From Boesenbergia rotunda (Eukaryota; Streptophyta; Magnoliopsida; Zingiberales; Zingiberaceae): a DNA stretch of 64,000 bases. Under the pieces are notes generated by a model. It ran no database searches, had not been told where the DNA came from, and saw only the letters and a program-made list of their open reading frames with translations. Shown here in pieces: positions 48,713 through 61,189 of this stretch. Numbering within the stretch: position 1 is the stretch's first letter; each line of letters opens with the position of its first letter. A program made the translations under genes and the position numbers. Location: contig JAGFNQ010005391.1 in NCBI GenBank assembly GCA_024364735.1, positions 25,961 through 89,960 of the forward strand, given 5' to 3'.

Positions 48713-51700
48713 TGCAAAGGTATCCGAATATCTACCATCTGACATTAGGATCTCTGCAAAACTACTTTCATGTGCCAAAAGCAGGTGCCGGTTCTGAGGT
48801 TCACACACCAAGCTTTCCAGTATCATTGCAGCTTTTCTGCAAACATCAGGCACTGGATGTGGAGTCTTGACTACTTTGAAGAGTCTATCAACCGCCCTGA
48901 ATTGATTGCGACAACATCAGAAGAAAGACTGATAGAACAAGAAGAATTGCTATTTAGAATGAAACCAACCATCTTTCACTTGCAAGCTTCATCCGGGAAT
49001 CTGTATTGACTTCTGCTAGATTATAGAGAGCCCCAATTGCCGCTGCTTGTGCATCCACAGCTGGTAAGCTAAGAAGATCGACCAGTCTCTTGTATATCTA
49101 AGCAGCAAAAAAGAATCATAAAATCAAACCCCAAATACCATATAGAATGACTTTGTTTTTTAGTGTAGCCAGTAAATACAGAGTTGTAAATACATAGAAC
49201 TAGAACAGATTGACAATTTGACATGCACAGTCGGTTTAAGGAAACTAGCTCAGGCCTAGTGGTATTTTCCTCATGTAACATTCTATTTGGGATAAAATCA
49301 GACAAAAATAGGGTGTGCATCAATAGGAATCCACTGTCAAACATCAGGAACCAACACAAACTTTAACAAGTATACTGACCTCTGAAGTTGACGGAAGAAG
49401 AAATGGCTCATTGTCGGGATTTATAATAAGCCTTCCTAGCAATTCAGCAGCTGCACAATGCCAAGCCTTAACTGAAGATCGAAGCATGCCCATGATGGCT
49501 TGAACTGCACGTTTCTCTCTGCTCTCAGAAAGCATCATCAGACGTACAAATATTAAAATATAGCTGACAATAAACAAGAAGTATGATAGTAGATAAGCTC
49601 ACGTCATTCCACAGAAAGAAGGCTTAGACGAGCTAAATATACGAAGGTCCAAAAGTGGTGCTAAATTGACAATTGTCTCTAATGCATTTGTTACCAGCTC
49701 CTCATCTTCTGTATAATTAAAATAAACACAAAACTTACAACCAGACATTACTGGAACCCATAAAGGGGAGATAGTAATTGAAAATAATACAAACCAAGAG
49801 AAGTTATTTGCCTCACCTGAGTCATTTCCAGATGACCATGGAAATAATGTATTATGCACTAGTAAGGCACCAAGAAAAGTTATTTGCATCACCTGAGTCA
49901 TTTTCAGATGACCATGGAAATAATGTACGATACACTACTAAATACCTTTCCAACATCACACCATTATTCCTCAATCCTCCCTAGTAGTTGTTATGGTTGG
50001 AAACTTCTTATGAACAAACTGTGTACTCAGCTAGTTCAAGGCTTATCCAAGTTTGTTAATACATAAATGTTGTGTCAAACAGGTTGAAGGGAGGAGGGAC
50101 ACAAATCATTTCTTTTTTCTACTTGGGTGGAAGAACAAAATGCAAGGGAAAAGAAAGGAGCAATTTGACTCTCTTTTCTATCTTTTTCAGGAAAACTACA
50201 GCTGGACCTATAATTATGACTAAATGAGGATATCTAAAGATTTACCAGACTGTTCTGTGTCTTTTTTGAATAATGGAAACTATGTTATTATTTGATTAAT
50301 AGTCAATCAAATGTGGAGATCTATCAATTTACCAATCTGTTCTTTTGATTTTTTGAATAACACAAACTATGTTATTTGCCAATTCATTGTCGTCCTGGAA
50401 GCAATACAAATGTAATAACCTTGAAAGTGCACAATGCTAAATAACTTGTTATATTCAACAATTGTTACCAACAAAATCTCCCAATAGTACTAAATTAAAG
50501 CAAGTAGATTTGCCTCCAATAAACAAAGATGCACCAATAGAAGAGAGGCTATTAAACATGCATAAATGAGAGAACAAAACATGTAGAGATAGGTTATACC
50601 TGTGTTCTGATCCTCTATACACTGGAACATAGTTTCCATGCAGTGTCTATGCTGTGCCATGACTTGTTCATTATCAGGCATGAAAGAGAAGTTCCTAATG
50701 ACATTCGAAGCAGCAACAGCACACAGTTGCTTTTCTGCACGGCCTTCTTCATCAATGTTAAACAAACCATCATCATTCAGCCACCAGTCAGTTGTGCGTT
50801 GCTTCTTCAAACTAGAAGCCTCCATGTTAGATAAACCTTTATGACTACAACAAAAAATAAAATAAAAAAGTTATGATAGTTTCATGAACAAAAGGTGTCT
50901 CCAAATAAGACAGTGACTGAAGCACATTATTTCGCACCCAGGGCAGGATGTGGTACCAAGAGAGTTTGTTCCTTCAAACTCATTCCCAAAACCTGTAACT
51001 GCTGTATTGGTACCCAATGACCTTATCCTTGCGGGCTTTGTATAGTCTCGTGGAAGAGCAATGTCACGCCAGTCATCAACCTTACATCCAAAAAAGACAT
51101 GGAAAATCTCGATGAAAAGGTTCAGTTTAGAAGTAGGGTTTTGGGATGAAATGTAAGAAAAACATTTTGACAAGTTAAACAAATACTTTTTCTAGCAATG
51201 TTCTTATAATGTTCTCCATAATGATGAAAAATAAAAACATATCCAGATTACTGGGAACATTCAGTGAATTGTAAGGGGCTTGAGACAAGAACATAAAGGA
51301 CAGGTCCCACAACTGTATAGAATTTACTAATATACAATCAAAATTTAGGACTTGGCCCTTCTGATAATCACCTCAAGAATGATAAAACTGTAACTAAAAC
51401 AGAATTAACAGAAGGTAAGATAAGTAAACTTACAACTTGAAGGAGCGCATCCAATAGGCCAGGTATCTTAGCAAGTGGAGTTGAATCTCTTCGGAAATCA
51501 TCTTTTTCTTTAAAAGAAAGGAGCGTAAGAGTATTCAAAGCCCATCTCAGCTCACTCTTTAATCCACTTTGCAGTGCTAAGACAATTCTTTTATTGTTTT
51601 GTTCTGTAAAAGAGTAGCCAGTAAAATAAACAAAATTTAAAAAAAAAACAGAAAACATGCATGTTTATGATAAAAGCGTAGTGTCACTAAGTAAGCTCCT

Positions 51701-52751
51701 TAACCATGGAATAATCTTTCTACATATACAACAAGCATATCAATGTTCTGCTTTTGACGTTTATAAAATTTAACTTATAATGTTTATAAATACAAACTCC
51801 CATCTGTGTACCTGTCTCCCACCTCCTATTTCTTCATATGTCATCCTTTCTTACAAGTATCCACAGGCATTTCCACCACAAATTTCATCTTCTTCAACAA
51901 GATTATGATTACTGCTGTGTTAGCAGATGGCTTGTGCATTGCAGGTTTCGAAGTCATTAAAGATATCAAAATAAAGTTGTAATTATTAATATTAGTGTTT
52001 TTCCCTCAAAAAGGTATTAGTGTTTTGTTAATGTGAATCTGAAACTGATCGAGTTTGTAATAATTATTTCCTCATCTTTATAATTGTTGCTGATCTTTGA
52101 CTTAACATGCTACTAAATTTCCTGTAGACATAAGAACAGAAGTTACTATCATTTTATGATATACATAATACGTAGTAAACTCTTTGAATAAGATATCAGG
52201 AGGGACTTATAGCTTATGGTAACTGGTTAACTCAAGTGTAACAAAGGCAACTTAAAACACTAACCCTGATGCCCCAACCAAACAAAGGACGGAGTAAATG
52301 CTCGTAGTTATCTTGAAACGACGTGTGATGATCGAGTCGAAAGTCAGAAAGGGTTTCAATTGAACTGTTTAAACTACCAGTTCAACCCCACAAAATGGTC
52401 GAAAATCGCAAACCGTTCCACACCCATCCTTTAGCCACGCTTTATACGCGTCCTAGAGCTAAAATAAGTACTTCGGGACCATTCATAGGTGAATCAAGAT
52501 GCTAAGAAGGTAGGAGAGAGGGGGATATTGCGCTAACCGGCGAAGGATGTAGAAATCTGGAGGGTAGGGCCAAGGAGAGACCCAGGAGAGGAAGCGTCGC
52601 CTGCGATATCGGACGTAGCGGAGTTAGCGGCGGCGGCGGCGGCGGCGGCAGCTGCAGCGGCCGCTGCTGCCGCCGTGCTTCCGAAAGGGCGGCCGCGCTT
52701 GGCCGGCGTGGCGGACGAGCCGCCGAACTTGCCGGCCTCCCTCTTCTGCAT
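48641..52751 (-). CDS. LFR: LFR-like armadillo-repeat protein, SWI/SNF-associated, 8 exons, 466 aa
   Basis: Minus-strand exons: 52751-52538, 51603-51434, 51080-50938, 50844-50600, 49708-49603, 49518-49380, 49097-48970, 48896-48641. All introns are GT...AG and the lengths sum to 467 codons with the frame kept. I recognise the product as the plant LFR (LEAF AND FLOWER RELATED) family, nuclear ARM-repeat proteins that act with SWI/SNF chromatin remodelling; Arabidopsis LFR is about 460 aa. Start chosen at 52751 (MQKREAGK), the family's usual N-terminus, although the frame is open upstream. The N-terminus has an AT-hook-like RGRP and a run of about 16 Ala; ARM-type helices follow (e.g. SELRWALNTLTLLSF, HCAAAELLGRLIINP). 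It ends in ATRAVWGA. No broken frame seen. Its 3' end is duplicated in inverted form nearby. Confidence 0.93.
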
Positions 52752-53484
52752 CCCTAGTTTCTGCTTTCCTCCAAGAGACGCAGCGGGCAGTAAACGAGGC
52801 CGTACCCGATTAACCAAACCCGGCCCGATATGGGGAATCGAATCGTGCAATTTTACAAAATACCCTTTTTCGATGTTTGAGTTTTTTTTCACAAAATTCT
52901 CCCCAACGTTTCGGGAATGTCAAAATTATTAGGTAATTTGGAAAATTTTCCCTGGTTTCTTATTATTCTTACAAGTCAAAGTTCCTATATGAGAGAAATT
53001 TAATTGAAGAACTTATTATTTGGTTTGAAAATTAATTATGATTTTAAATTTAGTACAAATTAAATTTTTAGAACCCTCGTTTCTATTTTAAAAAAAGATG
53101 TTAATAAATTTATTTATATAAGAATTATAGACTTATTAGTGTTAGTGTTTGTGGCAAGGATTTATATAAATTAAAACTTGATGATATAGTGGTATTAAGT
53201 CTTCAATTTTATCGATCATCAAGTTAAATTAGCAAGTCGCAACTAAGTTATGTGGTATGATTCAGGACTTGATCAACATAAATTACATATGACATGTCAA
53301 TAATCTAATCTGACTTATCAAGTCGAGTTATAAGGTAAAAGGAGAGGACTCTCTAAGGGAGGTAGGTATCATCACCTAATCTCATCATATCGTCTACTTT
53401 TACTCCTTTCTTTACGTCATTTCGTCTTTCTACTATTCTTGTGGGACTCCATGATGACTAGGGATCTCATTAAGATAATTTTCA
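52752..53484. other. LFR upstream region
   Basis: The first ~120 bp should hold the 5' UTR and promoter; no clear TATA box seen. About 130 bp at 53330-53460 recur, diverged, at 58030-58160 (ATCTCATCATAT.. TCTACTTTTA block). Confidence 0.5.
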
Positions 53485-53683
53485 AGATCATCTTCGACCC
53501 AAAATACTATATTTGGTGTCAATTCAACACTAAAATGGTACAATTTTAGTACCAAATACTATTTCAGCTCCAACCCCCTAAGACCATCTCCAACTCAGAA
53601 CACTATATTTAGTGTCAATTTCACACTAAAATAGTATAATTTAAATACCAAACATTATTTCAGCTCCAACCCACTTACACTAT
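53485..53683 (+). repeat. 98-bp tandem duplication in a MITE-like repeat
   Basis: Two diverged units (about 53485 and 53583) share ACTATATTT.GTGTCAATT and ATTTCAGCTCCAACCC. They appear to be the end of an AT-rich MITE family also seen near 55000 and 56980-57570. Confidence 0.7.
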
Positions 53684-54361
53684 GGGAGTGTTTGGGAGAG
53701 CTTTTACTTCTTGAAAAGTGATTCTTGTAGTGATTATCTTGAAGTTAGTAAGAAGCTAAAGCATGCAGTGTTTGGAAATAGAAGTCAAAAGCTGATACAA
53801 GGTAAAGTTTGAGTATTTGGTGAATAATCACTTTTAAGCTTAATTTTTAATTAAATGACAATAATATCCTTAAACTATCAAAATTAATTTTTTTCAATTA
53901 TCTAAATATAATTTTGATACATGATCTATAATATTTTATATATTTAATATTATATTTTAAATATTATATCAAAATTATTTTTTTAATAATATATATATTT
54001 AAAAAAATATAAAGTTAATAAAAATATAAAAAATAATAAAATAATAAAATTTATATAAATTTATACAAATATGTATAAATTTTTTTGAAAATATAAATTA
54101 TATAAAAATATAAGATTTTATTTAAAAATGTGATGGTAATTATGTAAAATAATAAATTTATTAAGGGTATAAATGTCAACTTTTAATTCTACACCATAAG
54201 CAAAAAAGCAGAAGCAGAAAAAAGCATCAAATTGTTGCTTCTAGCTTTTGAGTAAAAGTTGCAGAAGTTAAAGCAGAATCTGGCATTCCCAAACACTCAA
54301 AAGCACTTTTGCATGGCTAGAAGCTAAAAAGCAGTAAGCAGAAGCTCTCCCAAACACTCCC
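53684..54361. mobile_element. MITE with 20-bp perfect inverted ends (678 bp)
   Basis: GGGAGTGTTTGGGAGAGCTT at the left end and its exact complement at the right. TAT flanks both sides (53681-53683, 54362-54364). AT-rich interior, no coding capacity. A diverged relative in opposite orientation lies at about 61190-62090. The 3-bp duplication suggests a PIF/Harbinger-like mechanism, but TAT is not the usual TWA. Confidence 0.85.
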
Positions 54362-54364
54362 TAT

Positions 54365-55107
54365 ATGTCTATATCACATCAAAAAGCAATATTCATTAGA
54401 ATATTCTATTTTGTCTTATTCATAATTTAATTATTAACGTATATTTTTATTTAGTAATCTTTTTATGATAATTATTATATTTAAAATTAATATTTCATTT
54501 ACAGTTAATAAGTTAATTTTTTAAAAATTTTGTATCCAAATAATATATATCAGAATATTATAAAATCATACACGATTTAGGATAAAATATATTACTAATT
54601 TTTATTTAAAACAAAAAATGATACTTAATTAAAAATACAAGATTATGAAAATCACACACTTATTTATTATACATATCAAATTTTTAAATATTTTATTATA
54701 TTTTTTTGAAAATAGTGATATAATTTATAAATGTAATAATAATTAAAAAAATATTAAATATATTATAAATAAATTTTTTTAATAAATTAAATCTTTATAA
54801 ATATGCATAATAAAATTAAAATATCTATCATATACATTTAATTTATATTTATAATAAATAATTAATATATTTATAAAGGAAAACAATAATTATAATATTT
54901 GTATTTCTGATATTTAATAATATGTATTATATTTGATTTTATTGATTATATAATATAATAAGATTTTTTTAAATATAAAAAAATTAAAAAATTAGAACAC
55001 CAAATATGATGTGGAGGAATACTGCATCACTATATTTGGGGATGCACTATTTCCATACAAAATTTGGTGTGGGATTTAATGTATGGGTTGGAAAAGTTTA
55101 GTGTAAA
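54365..55107 (+). repeat. AT-rich MITE-like sequence
   Basis: Continuation of the repeat begun at 53485, interrupted by the MITE. It ends near TTTGGTGTGGGATTTAATGT. A second copy of its start lies near 57000 (TTAGAATATTCTATT). Confidence 0.55.
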
Positions 55108-56810
55108 TTGTTAGAATTTGGTGATCCAAATTTTATTTAATCCGTTAATATTTATTAGATATTTTCTTATTAATATGTTAATTAACAGATTCTTTATAAA
55201 TCTGTTAATTTACAGTTTCGTTATTAATTTTTTATTTGACTAAGTATTCTAAGGTCCCTGTTGGGACCGGTAGACGAGCTAGAGGGAGGGTGATTAGCTT
55301 CGATTCGCTTGTAGATAATTTGTCGCGGCGGAAGACTTCAAGCAATCGCTAACACTTGGATTTTACTTGGTATCCACCCCGGTCGAGTGACTAATCTAAG
55401 GATCCACTCTCCTCACACTCTCATGCACTATGAAAGTCTCTTTCTTGAGGTGGAGAAACCTCTTACAAGCTTGTTACAAAGATACAACAAGAACAAAGCA
55501 AATACAAATGAAATCTTACAAGATTTACAATGAATGAGCTCACACTTTGCTTTCCTTGCTATCTTCAAGCTTGTGATCGCCTCTAGAACTTTGGAAGTGC
55601 AGCAACACTAAGCCCCAAAGCTTCTCTTGAAATGGCGTGGAAGAAGGGAGAAGAACTACGACCAAAAATCTGCGCGAAAGACCTTATACCCGACTGCTAG
55701 GGTTTCTGAATAGATTACCCAATCGATTACCACGTAGGATTTAACCGTTCAACGGCTAGTTTTCGAACCGTAATCGATTAGCCAATCGATTATGGGTGGC
55801 CTGAATCGATTACCCAATCGATTCAGAGCCTCACTGTCTTCTCGCGCAACCCCAGTGATCGATTACCCCAATCGATCAAGAGACACCTTAATCGATTGAC
55901 CAATTGATAAAGGGAAGTCTGAATCGATTACCCAATCGATTCAGCCACCTTCTGGACTAGCCACAAACTATCCTAATCAATCCACTGATCGATTCACCCA
56001 ATCGATTACCCAATCGATTGAGTCCAACCTAACTTGTGCTCACAAGTCTAGGGTTCCCTACCAAGTGTCCGGTTAACCCCTTTGACCAACTTGGATTTCT
56101 TCTGCCTAGCTCCCAGCTCGGACTTTGCCTGGTTCCCAACCAGATTCGCCTAACCCTCGAGTTAGGTCTAGTCTCTTGGACCTTGCCAGCATGCGATCTC
56201 CCAGATCCATCTGAACTTCACCTAGTCCCATTAGGTGTGCCTAGTCCCACTAGGCCTTTTACCATGCCAGCGTACGATCTACCTGGACTTCACCTAGTCC
56301 CACTAGGTGTGCCTAGTCCCACTAGGTCTTTTCCCATGCCAGCGTACGATCTCCCCGATCTACCTGGACTTCACCTAGTCCCACTAGGTGTGCCTAGTCC
56401 CACTAGGTCTTTTCTCATGCCAGCGTACGATCTCCCCGATCTACCTGGACTTCACCTAGTCCCACTAGGTGTGCCTAGTCCCACTAGGTCTTTTCCCGTC
56501 AAGCCTCCAGTCAACCTTGACTCACTTGACTTCCTACGACATTCAAACATTTTCACATTCAAAAATCATTGTCAAACATCAAAACATACGACCTCAAGCT
56601 CACCCGAGCTTACTAGACTCAAGCTCACCTGAGCTTTGTCAAACTAGGTCAACCCTGACCTAACCAAGATTGCACCAACAGTCCCTATAAATTATGTATC
56701 TCATAGACAAGTTGAATCAAATCAATCAAGAAAATATTTGGTTATCTCTTCTTTCTTTTCTCTACCTCCCTTTTCTCTCTACTTCTTTTTACTTTATTAT
56801 GGTATGAGAG
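55108..56810 (+). mobile_element. copia-type LTR remnant with primer site, hosting a solo LTR
   Basis: TGTTAGAATTTGG at 55108 opens a short LTR (about 260 bp without its insertion). It has a TATA-like CTATAAATT just right of the nested LTR and ends before TGGTATGAGAG at 56800-56810, one base off the usual initiator-Met primer site. No internal coding region follows; the element is truncated within about 150 bp. End positions are approximate. Confidence 0.55.
55259..56680. mobile_element. solo LTR with palindromic and tandem repeats (1422 bp)
   Basis: TGTTGGGACC...CCAACA flanked by GTCCC at 55254-55258 and 56681-56685. It carries at least seven pairs of AATCGATT-type palindromes (55690-56020) and four tandem units of 73-81 bp starting at 56185, 56265, 56338 and 56419. 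The 198-aa frame at 56036-56632 reads through this array and is not a gene. Confidence 0.88.
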
Positions 56811-57576
56811 TTGCCGACTTTGTATTCCGTTGTTCTTAGTGATTTTTCCTCCTCTGCCCGTGGTTTTTTTCTGTCAAGGGTTTCCCACGTAAATCTGGTA
56901 TTTTTATCTATTATTCTTGTTGTCGTTTTTCGTTCTAATCTCGTAACATAAATTTTACATTAAATTTTGTATTTTAGTATATGGATTGGAGATGCCCTAA
57001 CACCATATGATACCAAAAAAGAATATTTCTTAGAATATTCTATTAATATCATTTTATTCAAAATTTAATTATCCACATGAATTTTAATTTAGTAATCTTT
57101 ACATGATACTTATTATATTTTTTTGAAAGTAGTGATATAATCTATAAATATAATTATAATTAAAATATGTTTAATAAATAAATTTTTTATTAAATTAATA
57201 TTTATGACTATGTTTAATAAAATTAAAATATGTTATTATATTTTTTTAATTTATATTTAAAATAAATAATTAATATTATTAAATAATTATGGAAAAAATA
57301 ATAATTATAAATTAATTTTTATTTAAGATATTTAGTAATATAATATTTAATAATATATATTCCATTTATTGATTATATATTATAATAATATTTTTAATTA
57401 AAAAAATTAAAAATAATATCACTAAATTTGGTGTTCCAACAGTGCAACATCATCTTTGGTGATGCACTGTTGCAACATCAAAAAAGGTGTTGGGATTTGA
57501 GATACCGATGAGAATGAATTGATATTATTTTCACATCAAATTTGTTGTAAATGGGTATGGGTTAGAGATGCTCTAA
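56811..57576 (+). other. AT-rich repeat DNA, no gene
   Basis: Short remnant after the copia primer site, then from about 56975 a second member of the AT-rich MITE-like family, ending near GGGTTAGAGATGCTCTAA. Confidence 0.55.
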
Positions 57577-57589
57577 TGAGCCTTCGACA

Positions 57590-57829
57590 GCCCTCGGGGC
57601 TTTGGTACAGCGGTAGGACGACTAGTCGCTATCTCAAACATCCACGGTTCAATCCCTAGCTACGACGTATTTGTAGGAATTTTTTTTCCAAATGGAACGT
57701 GAACCTTAGGACGCTGGGCTTCTAAACCGTCCAGCACTTCCTGATTTACTCTGACGATCAGTGGAAAATTTTTGTAGGGCCGGATCGATTGTCCGAAATT
57801 AAAAAAACTACCTTAAATTTTTTTTTTTT
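57590..57829 (+). mobile_element. tRNA-derived SINE, copy 2
   Basis: The 13-bp duplication TGAGCCTTCGACA lies at 57577-57589 and 57830-57842. The A box (TTTGGTACAGCGGTAGG) and B box (GGTTCAATCCC) are followed by the same body as copy 1 at 8205-8450. The 3' end is an oligo-T tract (about 57818-57829). More diverged from a tRNA than copy 1. Confidence 0.88.
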
Positions 57830-57842
57830 TGAGCCTTCGACA

Positions 57843-58163
57843 CATGCTATTCTCCACGTGATCGACTATATATATATCTCTACCACATCACATAAAGAAA
57901 AGTAAGGAGAAAACCTTGACATCATCGCTCTGTGAACCAAGGTAAATACTTGCCGCCACATCGTCGTAGTGAGATTTACGTTGGGAACAATGCTCTTTAA
58001 AGAGGCGTATCCCTTGAGCTTCTCTCCCTATATTAGGTAAAGAGAGAAGACTTTATAGGGGAGGTATGATCGTTTAATCTCATCATATTATCTACTTTTA
58101 TTCTATGTTTTATGTCATTTCGACTTTGTACTGTACTTGTTTAGAACTTTTAATGACTTCAAA
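57843..58163. other. intergenic DNA
   Basis: No gene. Contains the 130-bp block shared with 53330-53460. Confidence 0.5.
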
Positions 58164-59159
58164 ATTAGAGAGGTCGCACCTAACTTAACTAGGTTCATCC
58201 CGGCCTAGCTCACGTATAGCTCGGTTGGCTCGCCTGTCGTCACATCAGGGTAGAGGTGAGGTCGGGGTCCTCGAGTCCCCGATGAATCGAATGGCTCGGG
58301 CGAGCAATCGGGCTGATATCGCCCGACCTGGCCTGGCCTACGCATGGGCCACGGAAGGCCAACCCTGACCCACGTACACCTGGCGTCGACGGAGGCCGAC
58401 AGGCAAGGCGAAGAAGGTCCGACATGAGGAATTTTCGAGTCGGGGAATCCCCGAGTCCCCAACCGCCCGACCCTGAGATAGGTCGGGTGTGGCGAGGCCG
58501 AGCGCCCCCTAACTCGGTCATAATGACCTTAGGGCCAGAATCCACTCAGCGCCGCCGAGCGGCGCTCCCAAAAGAAGATGGTCGTAACCCTCAAGAGCGT
58601 TCGCTCTCTGACACCACACTGGCAGAAGTGGTATGGGGTCGGCGCGGAACTGACACACTTCAGGCCTAAATCGCGGGTATCTCACTGACACCATGATTCT
58701 CTTGCCATGAGGCCCATGACCTCGCATCCCGTACCACGACCACCTGCGTTCGCGTCAGGTTAAACGGCGCCTGACGACGCATGTCGGCGAGCCGGCAGTG
58801 CCCTTTGCCTTATTTGGGTATGCAACACCTTACCCTGCCACTACTGGTCACGCCCTGCCCTGCTCTCGCTTACGACAGGAAGTGACAGGTCGGGCAGAAG
58901 CTGTCGGCTCCTTCGGCTATATAAGCCCCTCCGCTCTCCGTCACACAGGTACGCGCAATAGTATTTTCTTCCACTGTTCCATTGCTCTCTTGCTCTTCTA
59001 TCGGGGACTGACTTGACCATCGTAGGGTCTTGTCGGAGGCTTTTTTCGGCGGATTTGCTAACGGTCGTTCTCTCGCTGATCAGAGTCGGCATCCGCAACT
59101 CGTAGTACTTGGGAGATCATTTCGTTTTTGAAAGTCTACTTCACATCACGACAGGATCA
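58164..59159 (+). mobile_element. Tat-type gypsy solo LTR (left end approximate)
   Basis: The right half parallels the solo LTR at 30326-31378: a GGCTATATAAG TATA box (58918-58925), an ACAGGTACGCGC leader, TGACTTGACC, TTGCTAACGGTC, and the ending ACAGGATCA at 59159. GC-rich. The left end and target duplication are not resolved. It ends 192 bp from the LDH stop codon, tail-to-tail with that gene. Frames inside (58205-58669, 58798-59098) are noncoding LTR. Confidence 0.75.
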
Positions 59160-59351
59160 TTAGTGATTACCGATAAACTCTTTGATTCATGCTATTCTCT
59201 GTAAGATTACGTTAGACATCTAATAAATCATTTTATATTAGAATTAACTCTAAATTTTTATTAAAATAATAATTTAAAATAGAGTATTAAACTTTATTTA
59301 ATAATATTATCGTAATTGTGTATAATCTTCTTCAGCGATTATTTTAGTTCC

Positions 59352-60507
59352 TCAAAGTTCGAGCTTCTGCTGGAGCTCCCAGAGCGTCTCGGCGGAGCGC
59401 CGGAGGCAGGCGGCCTCCTCGTCGGTGAGGCGGAGGTTGGCGACGGTGAGGACGCCGGAACGGCCGAGCTGGGCGGGAAGGCTGAGGAAAACCTGGCGGT
59501 CGCGGGGGATGCCGTAGAAGCCGGCGGCGAGGAGGGAGACGGGGTGGATGCGGTGCTGGTCTCGGAGGAGGGAGCGAGCGAGGCTGGCGACGGAGTAGCC
59601 GATGGCCCAGGAGGTGTAGCCCTTCAGCCGGATCACCTCGTACGCGCTGTCCACCACCGCCTTCCGGATCCGCTCCAGCACCTCCTGCTCCATCACCGCC
59701 GCCGCCTTGTTGTCGTCGCTCGCGAGCTGGCCCAGCACCGGCACGCCGCCCACGCTGATGCTCGACCACAGCGCCACCGAGCTGTCGCCGTGCTCCCCCA
59801 CCATGTACGCCTGCGATCCCCGTCAATCCAACGGCTCATAAGTTCCTGCCATAATGGACGGCCGGATTTGACGAAAAAGTCAAAAAGTTTGGCGGGGGCA
59901 CCTGAACGTCTTGAGCGTTGACCTCGAGGTGGTCGGCGAGGAGGAAGCGGAAGCGCGAGGAATCGAGGTTGGTCCCCGATCCGATGACTCGGTTCGGGGG
60001 GAACCCCGACAGCCTCCACGCGATGTACGTCAGCACGTCCACCGGGTTCGACACCACCAGCAGCAGCGCCGCCGGCGAGTGCCTCGCCAGCGGCGGCACG
60101 ATCAACCGGAAGAGCGCCACGTTGCGGTGCAGCAGGTCGAGCCGCGTCTCGCCCGGCACCTGCCGGGCCCCGGCGGTGACGATGCAGAGGTCGGAGTCGG
60201 CGGTGACGGCGTAGTCGGTGGAGGCGAGGATGCGGGTGCGGGGGAGGAAGGCGGCGGCGTGCTGCAGGTCCAGCATCTCGCCGCGGAGAAGGTCGGGCTT
60301 CGCGTCGACGAGCGCGAGCTCGTCGGCGAGGTCCTGCGTGAGGATGGTCTGCGCGATCGCCATGCCGACGTTACCAGCTCCCACCACGGAGATCTTGGTG
60401 CGCCGCTTGGTGGGGGAGGGCGGCGCCGCCTGGTGGATGGGGCGGAACAGGGAACGGTGCATGTCAGTCGCCAGGCCGAGCTCCGACAGCGGTGAGACCT
60501 TCTCCAT
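59352..60507 (-). CDS. LDH: L-lactate dehydrogenase, 2 exons, 354 aa
   Basis: Minus-strand exons 60507-59902 (202 codons) and 59810-59352 (153 codons with stop); the 91-bp intron is GT...AG. It catalyses pyruvate + NADH to L-lactate + NAD+ in the cytosol, chiefly under low oxygen. The NAD-binding loop GAGNVG is at residues 43-48. Gln116 in GARQVPGETR is the position that selects lactate over malate (Arg in malate dehydrogenases). R122 lies in the active-site loop, and GTNLDSSRFR (179-188) supplies substrate-binding R185 and its Asp partner. Catalytic H209 lies in GEHGDS at the start of exon 2. Length fits plant LDH (about 350 aa). No targeting peptide seen. Coding sequence is strongly GC-rich, unlike its surroundings, as in many monocot genes. 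The antisense frames across it are shadows. Confidence 0.96.
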
Positions 60508-60552
60508 GATTGTTAATTGATTTCTCTGGTCTTTCGGCGCGATCCGGCAGTT

Positions 60553-60560
60553 CTTATATA
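60553..60560 (-). promoter_or_regulatory. LDH TATA box
   Basis: The minus strand reads TATATAAG, about 46 bp upstream of the ATG, implying a very short 5' UTR if used. No other TATA candidate lies closer. Confidence 0.65.
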
Positions 60561-60561
60561 G

Positions 60562-61189
60562 ACAGAGATCCAGCAGTTCTTAATTGAAAATTATGAGAAA
60601 ATAAAATTTTCTTAAAGGAATCTCCTTCTTGATCGCCAGCGTAGATGCAGTTGCTCGGATGTTTCTTTGGATTGACTTGTCTTCCAAGAAATGCAAGCAC
60701 GTCGCCAGTTCACTTACACGCCTCTATGTGACTGGTCGTAAAGCCTTCCAAACTTTTGTTCTGGTCGTAGATACTTTTTTGATGTTGACTTTGTTTCCTA
60801 TATTTGCGGTACTATCTCATTAGATCCTCTCTGGGATCCCAAATATCCAAGATAACTCGTACATAAAACACATACCCCGTTCTTACCCAACGGCGCGCGG
60901 CAACGTGGAGATCTGGTTTTTCTTGGGCTTGGCAATTGGGCGGGAGATTGACTTTGACGTCACCGAGGTGATATCTTGTACGGAAACAGTTCGCGCCATT
61001 TGTGATATTAGAAACAATACTTATGTTGACGTATAAAAGGGTACCTTTTTCCTAATATCTTCCTTTAAAATTGTCGTTTTAGTAGATTTCTATTGGGCGT
61101 CAAATTTCTAAAAGAATACTATTGTCAACCATGTGTTTTAGACCGGGCGAGTCGGCAAAATAAATTGCCAACGTTTAGTTTGTTTTACC
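60562..61189. other. LDH upstream region
   Basis: No gene; the 64-aa frame at 60629-60823 is unsupported. Likely holds LDH control sequences; no specific site called. Confidence 0.5.

Noticed and set aside
52752..52892. Upstream in-frame ATG of LFR at 52892
   Set aside because: The extension has no family resemblance, while MQKRE at 52751 is the usual LFR N-terminus.
56036..56632. 198-aa frame rich in Leu, Pro and Ser
   Set aside because: Reads through four tandem units inside a solo LTR.
59316..60520. Long plus-strand frames (up to 201 aa) opposite LDH
   Set aside because: Shadows of a GC-rich coding sequence, where stop codons are rare; the sense frame has full LDH motifs.
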